DNA of 64,000 bases from Maylandia zebra (GCF_041146795.1 NC_135187.1:24971056-25035055), one strand, 5' to 3'. Counted from the stretch's first letter, positions 30,923 to 44,006 are shown. A program made the numbers and translations. The notes: generated from the letters alone by a model not told the origin.

Positions 30923-33900
30923 GTAAGGTGCTTTATACTTGTCTATATTTGCACAAATTAATTAATCAAGGAAAAAGGTGTGATTTAGACGAATTGCTGA
31001 GTTCTGTTTTAAGTTCAGACTAATACAGGAAAGGAAGAGGACAAAAGATAACTGTAAGGGGGCTGGCAACAAAAAAAGGGCACGGATGTCACTCAGTCTG
31101 TTCCTGTTGTATCATGTGCAAAGGGAAGAGCTCAGCCCTGATGCGTGCAAAAGAATACGATTTGTAAAGAGAGATAACTGGAAGCAGTGCAAAAAAAACA
31201 ACACTAGGATTACTTGTGCTTTATTCCTCCAAATGATTCATGCTATCTTGAAAAATGGAAGAAAGTCATGCTGAAAGTGGGTTTTTTTAAAGGCAAGATT
31301 TGTGAATTTCACGAAAACTAAGAAAGAGCTATGGTGGAATGAAAAGTGGAAAAGAAAAGACAAAAGCCACACAATGTAACCTCCACCTCACCTTGTTAGC
31401 TAGGAGCTTTGACTCATACAGACAATGTATTATTGATGTACTGAAACGTAATATAAGTATGTTTATTTATATAGCTCCTTTATCAGAGACATAAAAGGGC
31501 TGTATGACAATTAAAACACAATTAATATCAGTAGAACACCACGTTATAATAAAATCAATTGAAAAAGAGAAATTAAAAAAGAATATTAACAGAAAAATGG
31601 ATTAAATAAATGTTTTTAACTGCTTTCTGAAGGAGTCCACAGAGTGAGCGCAGCAGAGTTAGAGTGGTAAGGTGGCAACTTGCTCAACCTGTAGAGCAAG
31701 TTGTATTCAAACTTCTGTGGCAGTGCCAGAATAGAGTCTGAATTATATTGGTTCATGCATCAAACTGCAGCCATAGTGTAATCTTTGTTATGTTTATGGA
31801 TGTTAATTTACCCTAGTCTCTTTAAGACATTTAGTTACGACAGGGGCAAATTGAGAAAGCTGTCTGCATTGTCGCGATGAAGTGACAACGCTGTGTGTTT
31901 AAAAATCCTTTAAGCATCTGTAGCTCTTTTTTTAAGATGATGCCAGAAGATTTCCTTTAAGAATCATCCTGATGGCGGCCGAACATCTGCGTCTCGAGGC
32001 CCCGGCTGAGGCACACTGTGAGATTAATGTTGCTGGTTGTATTGTCCATCAGAAGGCGAGGTAAAAGGTAGGCAACTTTTGCAGTAATTGAATGTGTCTT
32101 GCCTTCAGTAGCCCATGTTGTGATTCTGAAGGCATTCATTGAGTCAAGTCTTTTTATGCTGTGTAATTTAATAGTCAGGAATGCTGGATAATAGAGAAAA
32201 TAGCAACTGATTTGACAGCTCAATATCTCTATAGTGATGCTGAGATGAGAGAAAGTGTTTCTGAATTCAAATAGTCGGGATTAGATGTGACAGAACTGAA
32301 ATAGAAAAGTGGACAGTGAAGCTATTATCCAACATGTTCCCTGTCAGGCTGTGTGCATTTACCAGAATGAGATGTAAATGTGAAAGAGAAGCTTTTGTTT
32401 CTTGTTTTTGAAACCTGTTTGTAGCACAGCAGAACTTCTTTATGTCTTGTATTAAAATGTTTCAAAACTTTCAAAAATCCTAAACTGTGTATGTTTCTCA
32501 GAATACATACAATTTTAAAGTTTGGACAGTTAAATGCACATGTTAATATTTTAACCAAAATTATGGGATAACAAAGATGTCCTTTCAAACAGCTCACTCA
32601 TAATATTGCAGGTGTGGGTTTGGTTCTTTCCGCAAAGAGGAGCTTTGATGGTGACTCACTCACTGATGGCAGTTGGATTATAAACCAAAAGCAAAAGCAA
32701 AAGAATAACAAGGAATAACAAAATCGTATTTGTGGTCACAACAGCTTGATTCCTCAAACTTCATTTTTTGGCTTATCAGTTGTTCAGAACAGTTTTCTTG
32801 TTTGTGATTGTATGCGTTACTTTTGGGAAACAATACCAGAGAAAAATTGCAGTGGCTTCATAGTTACTGTTGTTGAATTACTCAGACAAACGCATTCATA
32901 CACAGTGGCGCACCCACTGAAAGCATCGCAAAATTGACCTGAGGATTTAAATCAGCTTGAACTCAGAGACTACTAACCTTAATATGTCTATTGTATCAGC
33001 CCTAAAAACCTTTGAAATACATATCCAACTGGATACTTACCCTGGATGGCATTACCTTGATTTCCAGTAACACTGTGAGAAATCTTGGAGACGTTTTTGA
33101 TAAGATCTTCAGTGCGCATGTTAATTAATTATGTAGGACTGGTTTCTTGCTTTTGAGCAATATCTCTAAATTTAGAAATATCCAATGTCTCAGAGTGAAA
33201 CTGAAAGTTCATGCATTTATTACTTCTAGGCTGGACTACTGTAATTCATTATTATGTTTATGATGTTTGAAAAACTCCATGAAAAGTCTTCAGTTGATTT
33301 AAAATGCAACAAGAATACTGACAGGGACTGAAAAGACTAGCATATTTCTCCCATATTGGCTTTTGTTCATTTGCTCATTAATAAATTCAAAAATAAATTT
33401 AAAATCCTTCTCTTAACACACAAGGTCTTGAATAATCAGGCTACATCTTATCTTAAAGATCCCATAGTACCACATCACCTCAATAGATCACTTTGCTCTC
33501 AGACTGAAGGGTTACTTGTGGTTCCCAGAGTATTTGAAAGTAGAATGGGAATTAGAGCCTTTAGCTTTCAGGCCCCTCTTCTATGGAACCGGGACCAAAA
33601 CTCAGGAGACAGACACTGCTGGAGGAATTGCCATGATGCACTTACTGTTTTTTTCTTCACTCACCTTTTTCACTCTCCATATGTTTATACACCTCTTTAC
33701 ATTTAATCATTAGGTATTATTAATCTCTGGCTTCCACAGCTGGTGTTTATCATGTCTTCCTCCTATCACGCCCAACCAGTCATGGCAGATGGCTGCCCTT
33801 TCTAAGCCTGGTTCTGCTGGAGGTTTCTGCCTGTCAAAAGCAAGTTTTTCCTTCCCACTATCGCCAAACCAGTCTCTCAAACAGGTCATACGATTGTTGG

Positions 33901-34175
33901 GGGTTTTCTCTGTCTTATTGTAGAGAATTGACCTTGCTGTTCAATTATTGTTGTGATTTGGCAGTAAATAAATAAAACAGAATGTAATTGAATATCATAG
34001 AATGATATATTCTGGCTATTTGGAGCTTGAAAAAATTTGAGTATTTGAAGTAGCCTTTAAATGACTCCTAGCAAGTGTGTGTGTTTGTGTGTGTGTTACA
34101 AATCCCTGACTGACACTGTTTCAATGTTTTAACCACAAAGATTCTTCTAATATATTTTCTTGTTTGACTGGTCAG
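30923..34175 (+). other. 5' UTR intron of beta connexin copy 2
   Basis: Noncoding. It contains the unit-2-specific 31970-32680 stretch and an L2 remnant at 33040-33990. No gene is visible. Confidence 0.5.
33040..33990 (+). repeat. L2-type LINE remnant, partner of 10850-11570
   Basis: Broken frames give SRLDYCNSLLC-like, NQATSYLKDPIVPHHLNRSL and a following AFSFQAPLLWN stretch. It ends near 'aaataaaacagaatg'. Shared with unit 1. Confidence 0.7.
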
Positions 34176-34263
34176 GTTTGGATCAAGAACTTCATTCCAC
34201 CTGATCTCTTGAGGAGATCAATCATACTCCTCAGATTTCACTTCCCCTTCTAGGGCATCTGTC

Positions 34264-35811
34264 ATGAACTGGAACTGGCTGCAGGCCCTTATCAGTGGGG
34301 TCAGCAATTACTCCACAGTGTTCGGTCGGGTCTGGCTCTCAGTGGTCTTCATCTTCCGGGTGATGGTGTTTGTGGTGGCGGCTCAGCGGGTGTGGGCTGA
34401 TGAAAGGAAAGACTTTGAATGCAACACTAGACAGCCAGGCTGCACCAACGTGTGCTATGACCACTTCTTCCCCATCTCCCACATCAGTCTGTGGGCCCTG
34501 CAGCTCATTTTCGTCACATGCCCGTCACTGATGGTTGTTGCCCATGTCAAATATCGACAGATGAAGGACTTAAAGTACACCACCACCCATGAGGGTAAAC
34601 ACATGTATGCCCGCCCTGGGAAGAAACGTGGAGGGCTGTGGTGGACATACCTGGTAAGAATGAAGGGTGCTAATGTTTAATTCCAGTTATGTTGTGTATG
34701 CCACACATGGAAGGAGATTAGCAATTGTACTGCATGAGCAACAAGCTTCACCACACCTCCAAACTGATGTGAAGTTGTATGTGTGATGACTTTGCAAGAG
34801 TGGTGGTATTTTGGTATCTATCCAATATCAAGTATTGCAGATGCAGATACCAAGATACTAATATTACCTACCTAAACTAGACTATAGAAAAATAGATGTA
34901 ACAGTCAGCACAAAAATGCTTCCAAACATTTCTACATATATACATATACTGAAATTAGAGGACAGAAAAAAAGTACAGATCATATCATCCTAGTATCAAT
35001 CTGATACTGAGACTAGCCTTAATTATCGATATTTGGAGAGAGCCCATCTCTATTTGCAGTCATTCGATTCTTTCTTCCTTTAAACAGCCATATAATACCA
35101 AATGTTCAGTTTGTTTTAACTGATTGTGGTTATTTTGGTATTTGGTAATATCACGAATCTTCCTTTTCTAGATAATCAGGATGAAGAGTCCTCACTTAGG
35201 TTACAAATTTTACATAGGGTCACTTATCTTTTTTTTTTTTTTTTGTAACTGGCTAAACATCATAATAAGAGCTTGAACAAGTGGCTGAGATAAGTTACAG
35301 TAATTACTGAACCTTTAAAATTTATCCTGCCAAACACAGCCATTATCAACTGAGAAATCACTTGGACTTTACTTTACTTTAACACTCATTTGTTTTCTCA
35401 TAGGTTAGCCTGATTTTAAAGGCAAGTTTTGACGGTGCTTTCCTCTACATCCTGTATTACATCCACGAAGGGTTCGACTTACCCCGTTTGTTAAAGTGTT
35501 CAATGGATCCTTGCCCGAACATAGTGGACTGTTACGTATCCCGCCCCACAGAGAAGAAAATCTTCACTCTCTTCATGGTGGTGTCCTCTGCTGTCTGCAT
35601 CTTGATGTGTATCTTTGAGATGTTTTACTTCATCTGCAAGAAAGTCAAGAAACGAATCATTGACAAAATAGATGAAGAGACTCGTGAGTTGAAGTCATCG
35701 TCAACACCTCATTCAAGGCACAAGTCTAGATCATCTTTGAGAGTGGATCCAACAGTGTCTAACCAGAACCTGAATAACATCAAGACTGAGGAGACACCAA
35801 CCACGCAATAA
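34264..35811 (+). CDS. Beta-type connexin, gjb3/gjb4-like, copy 2 (two exons)
   Basis: 265 aa from join(34264-34653, 35404-35811), with the same phase-0 intron after residue 130 as copy 1. The cysteines C53, C60, C64 and C162, C167, C173 are present, with four membrane segments and a basic C-terminal tail ending in EETPTTQ. Differences from copy 1 in the first exon include E7Q, D8A, N14S, G45A and R75S. Position 75, at the junction of loop 1 and the second membrane segment (HI[R/S]LWALQ), is Arg in nearly all connexins, and human Cx26 R75W/R75Q impair channels. Intron retention would again end in VRMKGANV. The gene lies about 0.8 kb upstream of the pef1 start on the same strand. Confidence 0.92.
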
Positions 35812-36630
35812 GAACCATGTTGCTCGGGCTACTCTGAAAAGCTAATTGAATAACTCCAGGTGCCACTGGAAGCAAATGAATCCCTCCTACTGCTTGCAAA
35901 ACTGTTGCTCATGGAAAACAAAAGAAGTATGCCGTGATTTGTAAATATTACCATGTTAAACGAAATTCAGCATGCATCGACAGCAAAATTGTGGGTCAAA
36001 GAGGAAGCTATTTTTTGTGCATGTATTCTGTGTCTGTATGAGTGTGTCTCTGTATTCATGCTTTTATGTAGCCTGTGCATCATTAGCCAATAGTAAATTG
36101 TGACTGGCCAAGCACAGCACGTTCTTGAACACAGTAAGTGGAGATGAAGAGATTTGAAGGAAATCTCTTTTATTCTTGCACAAGAACCATTGTCAACCAT
36201 AATGAAGTAAGACTACAGCTATTATAGTTTGTTTTAAATGATGAGGGGGTGGGGTTGTTGCAATATATAAAGTTTTTTCACTGTTAAATGTTTGTGTATG
36301 TGTCTGTTTTCATGCATTTCACAATTATCAAGCGGTTACCAGGTCAGTTGGGAAGACTACATGCTGTAAGTGAACCTTATATTCACTTTAGGATTACACG
36401 CTGAGTCACTCACAAATTACTTCACAATCGGCTTCACACAAAGCTTTACATATGACCCCGCCTTACTTGTTCTGGCGTCATCCGAGTTTCCACACTACCG
36501 TCCAATCAGAAGCAGAGGACACGGGTGCGGTTTTGATAGATAGGACAATGCACCAATGGTAAGCGGAAACTGGACGTCGCCGTATCTGCCCTTACGGATG
36601 CTTCGTTGTAGGAAGTAAAGGCTGTCAAAT
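35812..36630 (+). promoter_or_regulatory. pef1: Connexin 3' flank and pef1 promoter
   Basis: The proximal part (about 36470-36630) has CCAATCAG near 36502 and CACCAATGG near 36551, CpG-rich sequence and no TATA box, typical of a housekeeping promoter. A TGACGTAA CRE-like site lies downstream in the first intron near 36741. No strong polyadenylation signal for the connexin is obvious. Confidence 0.6.
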
Positions 36631-39600
36631 ATGAGTTTCCACTACGGACAGGTATTGAATTCCCGTATTTTATATTTTGTTTTTGTCTTCATAATAACAT
36701 ACTAATGTTGTTTATTGAGTTTCTCTTTTATTGACCAATGTGACGTAACTAACAGCACCGCAAGTAGTTTCGGTTATTCATTTGTCTGCTGTGGTTAGCT
36801 AAGTGTTACACGGTAAACTGTTGCTATTCTTTAGCAACATTTCGGTTGGAAATAGCGGGTTACTCAGTGTTTATCTTTTAAATTTGGTCTTGTGGTTCAG
36901 CAAAACGTAACTACTCTAGTTTTCCTCGTTTGAATTGATAACAGTCATGGTGGGTTTCATCTGAAAGTAGAGGTAACTCATCGTTTTTACTCAAACACAT
37001 AATTATGGTGTAAGTGAGTTTTAACCTTAATTACCTACCATATAAAAGAAGTTGAGCCGTTTTATGTCAACAAACGAATCATTGATCAGCACAGTGGGAT
37101 CCAATCTAGTTTATTTTGCTTGAATTATGGCATCGTTAAGCTTCTGTACGTCTAGTTTTTAGTTAATTCGTGAATCTTTTTTTTCTTGTATTAATTGATT
37201 ACATCATCGAAAGGCTAGAATAAGACTTTGTTTCACATGTTTAATGATCTTTGCCTGAAAAGTATTTAAAACCACTAATACACTACCAAAATACAGCTGT
37301 ATTTTTTGTTGTTTTGTTTTAACCTATCACAAAAAATTACCCACCTCTGTGTCCTATAGGTAACTTCACATGAGCAGTCTCATAATTATAAACCAATTAC
37401 ATGTTTTGCTGGCAAAATCTTAATTTACAAGCTGATTGTAGCTTTCAAATAAGTATGCAACATTTAACTTAATTAAACAAAAAATATTTTCCTCATATTG
37501 TGCAGCTCTCATTGGTGCCAAATAAACTGCTGTCTGTGGCATGGCCATGGGAACTCTAGGGTTGTAGGCTCTATGAGTTCTGAGTCCAGATCAAACCTTT
37601 ATACTAAACCCACTTAAACATTGCTACAGACAACACAATCCTGCTTATGCCTTAACCTCCTAGGACCTGGCGTCCACATACGTGGACATCACATTTTGGG
37701 TTATTTAGACTAAAATACTCAATTTTGCTCTACATGGGCTTGATATCCACTTACGAGGGCATTATACTGCTACTGTTCTATCAAAATCCTCATATGTGGC
37801 TCTTATTTTTCTTAAAAACAAAAATAAGGTTGAAAAAAAAATCTGGTAATTCTTTGTTTTTACATTCATTGGGCCCCAATATGCCCAAATATCAAAGAGA
37901 AATTAAAAATGCATGTCGTGGAAGAGTTCGGGTCTTAGGAGGTTAAGGTATTACCAGTTAGTTGCATTCAACCCTAGAGGTGCAATGTACACTGCAAAAA
38001 CTGCTGAATGAGAGGTACAAGAAAGAGTCCCCCAAATCAGTCTAGTTGATCATCCACTGGATGCTCCCAGGAACGATCACAATCTGTGGAGGCCGCAGCG
38101 GACAATCTACAGGACTCCAAGAATCCACTAGAGATCCTGTTTCCATGCCTCACTATGTCAGAGCTGTTTTGCAGGCACAGAGGGGGGCTATACAATATTG
38201 AGCAGCTGATTTTAGTATTGTGGCTAATGATTACATATTTTCCCCTGAAATGTTAAACAATTGGAGTACAAAGTAGCAGGATCCAAGGCAACGGAAAATA
38301 CATGACCTTAAAACTAAACTTAAGTACAGAATTTGAGAAGATAGTCGAATAGCCATACCTGAAGTATCTTGTGTCTCTGTTGTCCTCAGACTCTTTTACT
38401 GCAGAAGCAGTAAGCCTGTTTATTATAGGGTTTAGTGACCCTTGCTTTTTTGTCCCTCTGCAGGGCTATCCAGTTGGAGTCAACCCGCCACAGGGTGCGC
38501 CATACGGTGCAGGCAGAGGTTCCTATGGGCCTCCACCATCAGCTCCTTACGGAGGTCCTGGAGGTCAACCAGGAGGCCCCTATGGTGGTTATGGAGTTCC
38601 AGGTCATGGAGGGCAATATGGGCCAGGGCCAGGTGGTGCCCCTGGTGGGCCTTATGGGGGTTATGGTGGACAACCATATGGGGGACCTAATGCAAACTAT
38701 GGTCCTGCAGGTAATTATGAGACGAGAGCATATCTTTGTAAGCATCTGTGGTAGCTCTGCCTGTAGGATTTAAGCAGGCATACACTGAACACAAGGAGAC
38801 TGCAGATAGACTCTGATTCTGCTTCCACATTGCTTCCCCCCTCACTCTCCGCTGGGATGATGGATAGAAAATGACTTGCGTTCCCAGACAGTCTTGTAGA
38901 GACAGGGTTCAGTTTGTGCCCCTCAGCAGGATTACACGGCTGGAGTGATGACTCCGGTAATACTGAGTGAGGGCTAAACAGAGTAAGAGACAGATGGGCA
39001 AAGAGTGTGTTTGTGTGTGTGCGTGTGTGTGATTACACTGTTTCCAGTAGTGGCTAAGCCTAAGTCAGAACCTGATAGCCTATGTTACGATCAGTCCCCA
39101 CAGGGACAAAATCCATCAAGGGTCTGCCCTCAAGTGTCACCTGTCCCTCTCTCCCCATTCATTTTTCTGACAATCAGTCCCCCCTCTACTGCTTCCTTCA
39201 ACTCACACCATATTTTTCTAACACCTCCTTTTTCCAGATAATGGCCTCTTCTCGAGACGGCTTTTTGTCAACCTTTGACCCTATCTGCACCTTCATTTTC
39301 ACAGCCGCTATTTATGAAACCTGAACCTGTATAACTAAGGTTGGACATGTAGCCTTTAGAAGAATACAAACTGCCTTACTAACTGCAGGAAGGTTATTTG
39401 GATCCCTTCTTTGTTTTTTCCATATTGTAAAACAAATATGTATTTAAAGGGGCCCCGTCTAACTGTCAGATGAAATGCAATTCCTGTTCTGTTGCTCACA
39501 TTTGCATGCAGCTTGTGGAAGCAGAACATCAGGCAAAATGGCAATGAGACTTACATGAGCTGTGTACGAGACTGTGTTGCAGTATCATACGTATGCTGCA

Positions 39601-42600
39601 TTCACAGATGTACAACAGCTGAAATACCAGGGTACATACTCAGTATCAGTTTAATTGACTCATTATAGTTGACTCTGGTTATCAATGCCAGATATATGTT
39701 GCATAGCTAATTTATACCTACTCATCTATCGGCCCCTATTATTGGTAATGACTACATTTATATAAAATATTTTTAAATTTTTATTTATTTTAAAATAAAT
39801 ATAAATTCTCAACACAAAGCCTGTTTAAACTGAAATGTTTTTGTTTGCTGCTTTTTAAAAGAATGAACAAGGTCAACTAAAATCAGTTGTGGTAGTAAAC
39901 TGCTCCACAGGCGTAGTGGCACAGACTGAAAGGTTCTGTCCTTCCTATTCTGTTCCTGTTCCTTCCTATTAATCAGCCATGTAAATCACCCTCACCTAGC
40001 TGAACATGGACGCTTTAAAAAAGCTAAAGCTATCCAAACCTTAGAGCCAACCACAAGCTAGCAGCCTCGGTATGAGCAAAAGATCGAATCAGTTATGAAG
40101 AAAATTATGGAGATGAGTGAAAAAGAGAAAAGGATTGATGTCCTGTTATCTAGTTAATTTATAAACATACTGGAAAATGATCCAAGTAACTGAACTTTAT
40201 TTTGTTAAATAAATCTGTAGCACCAGTTTTTTTTGTTGTTGTTACTGTTTTTTTTTTGGGGGGGGGGGTTAAGTAAAGAAAATGTATTAGGTAAAGGTGG
40301 GTGTACAGTACCTCATTTTTAGTTAATTATTTGCACCTCTTTCCAGTACCAGAGCACTTCATTTTCAACTGTTTAAGTCAGAGAAGATCTTGTAACTTAC
40401 TGCAGTGTAGTTATTTATTTTATTATGAAAATAATATTTTGCAAAGGTTGAAAGAAAAAGTTGTTTTATTGATTGCATATGCTTTTAATTAAACTTCTGT
40501 GAAAAAAAACAAAAAAATCCAAATCAAATTGCCAAATATTGGTATTGGCAGGTTACACTTTAAAACAACAACAACTGGAATCAGCCAAGAAAATTCAATT
40601 TGGTGAATCTCTTGTTCTTTGGTGAAAATACATGAATTACAGTTTCATACAATTTAACAGCTGACAGCTCAATACATTAGTTTTTCTACTTCAGAAAGTA
40701 CGTCCACTACCTGAGTGTTAATAAGGACACTACTGTTAGTTAATATGTTAGTCAAAATGCTGCAGCAAGGCTTTTAACCCACAGCAATAAATTTTCCCAT
40801 ATCACTCCTATACTAAAATCCCTGCATTGGCTTCCGGTTGAGTATAGATATAAGTTTAAAATCCTCACCTTTACGTTTATGTCTCTACAAGGTGAGGCCC
40901 CCATCTATATCTCGGAGCTTCTCCAGCCCTATTCTCCAAAGCGGACTCTTAGATCCACTGATAGCGGTCGTCTATCTATTCCACGGACTCGTCTGAAAAC
41001 AAAGGGGGATCACGCTTTTCAAACCCTGGCTCCAATATTGTGGAACGGTTTACCCTCCTCACTACGCACCATCGACACGGTGGCTTCTTTTAAAAAACAG
41101 CTTAAAACTCATCTGTTTAGACAGGCATTTGGGTAATGTTAATGCGTAATATGTTGTTTTATTTTATATTTATATTGTACTATTGCTTGTTTGATATGCT
41201 TTTATACTTCCTTTATGTTGCTATATTGTTTGTTTGACATGTCTTCTTGTGAAGCACTTTGTAACAGCGTTTTTGTCTTAAAAAGTGCTATATAAATAAA
41301 TTTTACTTACTACTTACTAATATTAACCAGATAACCGTTCAGGTTTCAGTACAGACTTGATCCCAAAAACCAGGTGACCAGCAAACCAAATTTCTGTTTG
41401 GCCGGGCGGACTCCAGTGGGCTCCCCTTCTAAGCTACCAAAAGCTTTTGTTGCTCGCTTTTGATACTGGCAGTGGAAGATGGATATTTATTTAAGGCACT
41501 CAGGAGTGAGCATGTGTGTCACATAGTTGAAGATGTGTACAGAGAATTTACTGAATAGTTCACATAGAAATCAGTCCACAGGCTATTAGAGCAAACAGAG
41601 AGTCACAAAAGGCCTCATATTTTAAAAATGTCACACTACTATCCATTCAGACATTAGCGATAAAAAGCTAGAGAAACAAATGTTGCACACTACATGTTTA
41701 ATAAGTATAAATAATATCAGGCATAACAGTCATCACTAAGAGGTGTTATAGTTGGTATGCTCTCTTACCCACACAGCAAATAACATTTCAAAACTCAAAG
41801 TGCATATAGAATGTAATTAGCTGTAGGAGTTGTTTGGTGTGTCACTTGCATATGAAGTCGATTTTTTCTAACTAGTCATTTTATACACTGCTCTTTTCTA
41901 AATTGGTGCTTCTAAACACCAAAAGACTGAGCCAAGCATAGATGTATTATTTTTTATGATCAATTTTCTTCTTGACAGACTCAGCACAGTTTCAACTGTC
42001 AGACAGCCGAAGAGCGTTTCTTCATCTCCTGATAAATAAATGATTATTTGGCATTGGAGTGCGGTAGTCGCTTCATTTCCAAGAATATTTCTTCTTCTTT
42101 TCCTTTTTTTCCCCCACACTTGTTCACTACTCCTGAAAATCCTGAGAGGTTTAGTGAAATAATAACTGGTAGAAAATATGAGGAGGGGAAATAATAAAGA
42201 GAATAAATCATACTAGGTGGTTGAGACGGATTGGTGAAAAAGAGATGAACGGCAGTGGAAACAGCTTGGAAAACAAATTTGAAGCCATGGGAATCTTTAA
42301 AGTCAGTCAGAACGCATTTCTTTCCTTCTCTGTCTCATTACCGCACTTATTTTTTTGTCTTTGTGTAGGTAACATTCCTCCTGGTGTTAACCCAGAGGCG
42401 TACCAGTGGTTCCAGAGTGTTGACACTGATCGCAGTGGCTTCATCAACCTAAAGGAGCTCAAGCAGGCACTTGTCAACTCTAACTGGTCTTCCTTTAATG
42501 ACGAGACTTGCCTCATGATGATCAGTAAGTCATCCAGCAGCAGCTAAATAAAATGCTCAACAGGCCGTGAGGTAGTGCTGTGTTGATGAATTGGTTGTGA

Positions 42601-43676
42601 ATGCTCTTATAGTGTTGCTGAAGGCAGAATGACACACTATTTAACAATGTAAAATACTCTCAGTGACCTGAATGGCTACAGCAGAAGGAGGCAAAAGTTT
42701 ATTTAGACAAACAAATGCATAGAGAAGTAGTGGGAAAAAGGAAGTAGGCTGGATTTATATAGGAGTACTCTACTCCCCACTCACTATACTTAGATTGTTG
42801 CCCTCTGGGACCCAGACCCAGATAAGTGGTAGAAAATAAATGGATGGATGGAAGTACCTCCCTAAATCTATCAAGCTTGTAAACAGAAATGTCTTGAGTT
42901 TCTAAAACAGGGAGAAATTTATGCCGCCAGGAGTCAGCCTAAATAATGACTGAGTCATGTTTGTCGCTGTTCCCATTGTTGTTGCACAACTATCCCTACA
43001 TTCCAGTTGTGCTTACAGGCGGTGACTAATGTTTTCTATTACCATAATGAGAAGTGTGTGACTGCTTTGAAGTAGCACAAGGAGAAGATCCATGATGATG
43101 AAGGATGAGCTTAGTGGTTCTGCTTTACAAAAAAAAAAAAAAAAGCCTCTTTGTCTTGCTTGGCTGAGCCCGTGTGTTTGTGTTTTCTGTTAGACATGTT
43201 TGACAAGACGCGGTCTGGTCGAATGGACCTGTTTGGCTTCTCAGCACTGTGGGACTTTATGCAGCGGTGGAGAGCGATGTTTCAGCAGTATGACAGAGAT
43301 CGCTCAGGATGTATCAGTGGCATGGAACTACAACAAGGTATCAGTGTTTGCACATTTGACAACATGTTGAGAAAAGTCTATGACTTAAATCATTTCATCC
43401 AATCATATAAATGCAAATATGCACATATGTCACTTTCTCTTCTCAGCCCTCGCTCAGATGGGTTACAACCTCAGCCCCCAGTTTTCAGAGACGCTGGTCC
43501 AGCGCTTCACCGTGCGAGGTGCCCGACCCGGCATACAGCTGGACCGCTTCATCCACGTGTGCACGCAACTTCAGAGCATGACTCAAGTGTTTCGGGAGAG
43601 AGACACGAGCATGACGGGCAACATCCGCCTCAGCTATGAGGACTTTCTGTCCAGTGCTGTCACCAGGCTCATGTGA
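36631..43676 (+). CDS. pef1: Peflin, penta-EF-hand protein (five exons)
   Basis: join(36631-36651, 38464-38710, 42369-42524, 43194-43337, 43447-43676) gives 265 aa. Exon 1 encodes MSFHYGQ and ends at GTATTG. Exon 2 encodes the Gly/Pro/Tyr-rich repeats ([16 protein letters not shown]). Exons 3-5 hold the EF-hands: [36 protein letters not shown], then the C-terminal pair ending in [14 protein letters not shown]. All junctions have GT/AG and compatible phases. Peflin forms a calcium-sensitive heterodimer with ALG-2 (PDCD6) and acts in ER-to-Golgi COPII transport and as a CUL3-KLHL12 co-adaptor. Length and exon order fit vertebrate orthologues (human 284 aa; here the repeat region is shorter). 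Confidence 0.95.
36652..38463 (+). other. pef1: pef1 intron 1
   Basis: Donor GTATTG, acceptor CTCTGCAG. The first 790 bases belong to the duplication unit. It contains a piggyBac-type MITE (37656-37942). Confidence 0.8.
37656..37942. mobile_element. piggyBac-type MITE
   Basis: 287 bp flanked by TTAA on both sides (37652-37655 and 37943-37946). The inverted ends are CCTCCTAGGACC and, reversed, CCTCCTAAGACC. A small inner palindrome GTCCAC-ATAC-GTGGAC lies near the left end. TTAA targets are the mark of piggyBac elements. No transposase. Confidence 0.85.
38711..42368 (+). other. pef1: pef1 intron 2
   Basis: 3.7-kb intron with donor GTAATT and acceptor TTTGTGTAG. It holds T9/G10 homopolymers at 40249-40268 and an L2 insertion. 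No further exon is needed, because exon 2 (phase 1) joins exon 3 to give a Gly codon and continues [11 protein letters not shown]. Confidence 0.8.
40753..41320 (+). pseudogene. 5'-truncated L2-type LINE with open RT C-terminus
   Basis: An uninterrupted frame from 40753 to the stop at 41136 encodes the last 127 residues of an L2 reverse transcriptase ([20 protein letters not shown], ending [15 protein letters not shown]). The tail 'gctatataaataaatttta' with TTAC repeats follows. The undamaged frame suggests a fairly young insertion. It is in the same direction as pef1. Confidence 0.8.
42790..42853 (+). repeat. RTE/Rex3-type LINE 3' end
   Basis: A short stretch 'gacccagataagtggtagaa' followed by (ATGG)n is the usual 3' end of Rex3/RTE copies in fish. 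It lies in pef1 intron 3. Confidence 0.6.
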
Positions 43677-43846
43677 GCCCCGTTCCACCGACTGCCCCTC
43701 TGCACAGCCTCACTCCATGTTCAGGTCACAGTCGCTCCCTTTTTCGCCATAAGTGCCCCCACATGCTGCTATGTATACATCATGCCAGTCCATGTTGTTG
43801 CGTGGCTTATTGCTGTAAATAGACAAAGCTCAGCAACATATACCTG

Positions 43847-43852
43847 AATAAA
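43847..43852 (+). promoter_or_regulatory. pef1: Polyadenylation signal of pef1
   Basis: AATAAA about 170 bp after the stop codon, a normal 3' UTR length. T-rich sequence follows. Confidence 0.7.
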
Positions 43853-43974
43853 GTCCACTGGCTCTTTTAAATGGAGCTAAAGGTTTCACAGGTTAGCTTA
43901 TAGGATGGCGCTTCATCATATTTATACTGTTAAAATGTTGAAATATTGGATGTTCATATTAAAAATGGCCAAAG

Positions 43975-43977
<3 letters not shown>

Positions 43978-44006
<29 letters not shown>
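43978..44006 (+). repeat. A29 homopolymer
   Basis: 29 consecutive A, about 125 bp downstream of the pef1 polyadenylation signal. Confidence 0.95.

Larger units (their letters stand above)
27248..37440 (+). repeat. Tandem duplication unit 2 (beta connexin + pef1 promoter/exon 1)
   Basis: Partner of 8707-24060. It contains the intact second connexin and the functional pef1 start. Relative to unit 1 it has gained a 3-kb hAT nest (27625-30625) and about 700 bp at 31970-32680, and lacks the CACTA and 1-kb hAT insertions. Confidence 0.9.

Noticed and set aside
42221-42547. A separate 108-codon gene starting at 42221
   Set aside because: Only the part after 42369 is peflin-like; the preceding bases are intron ending in the acceptor TTTGTGTAG.
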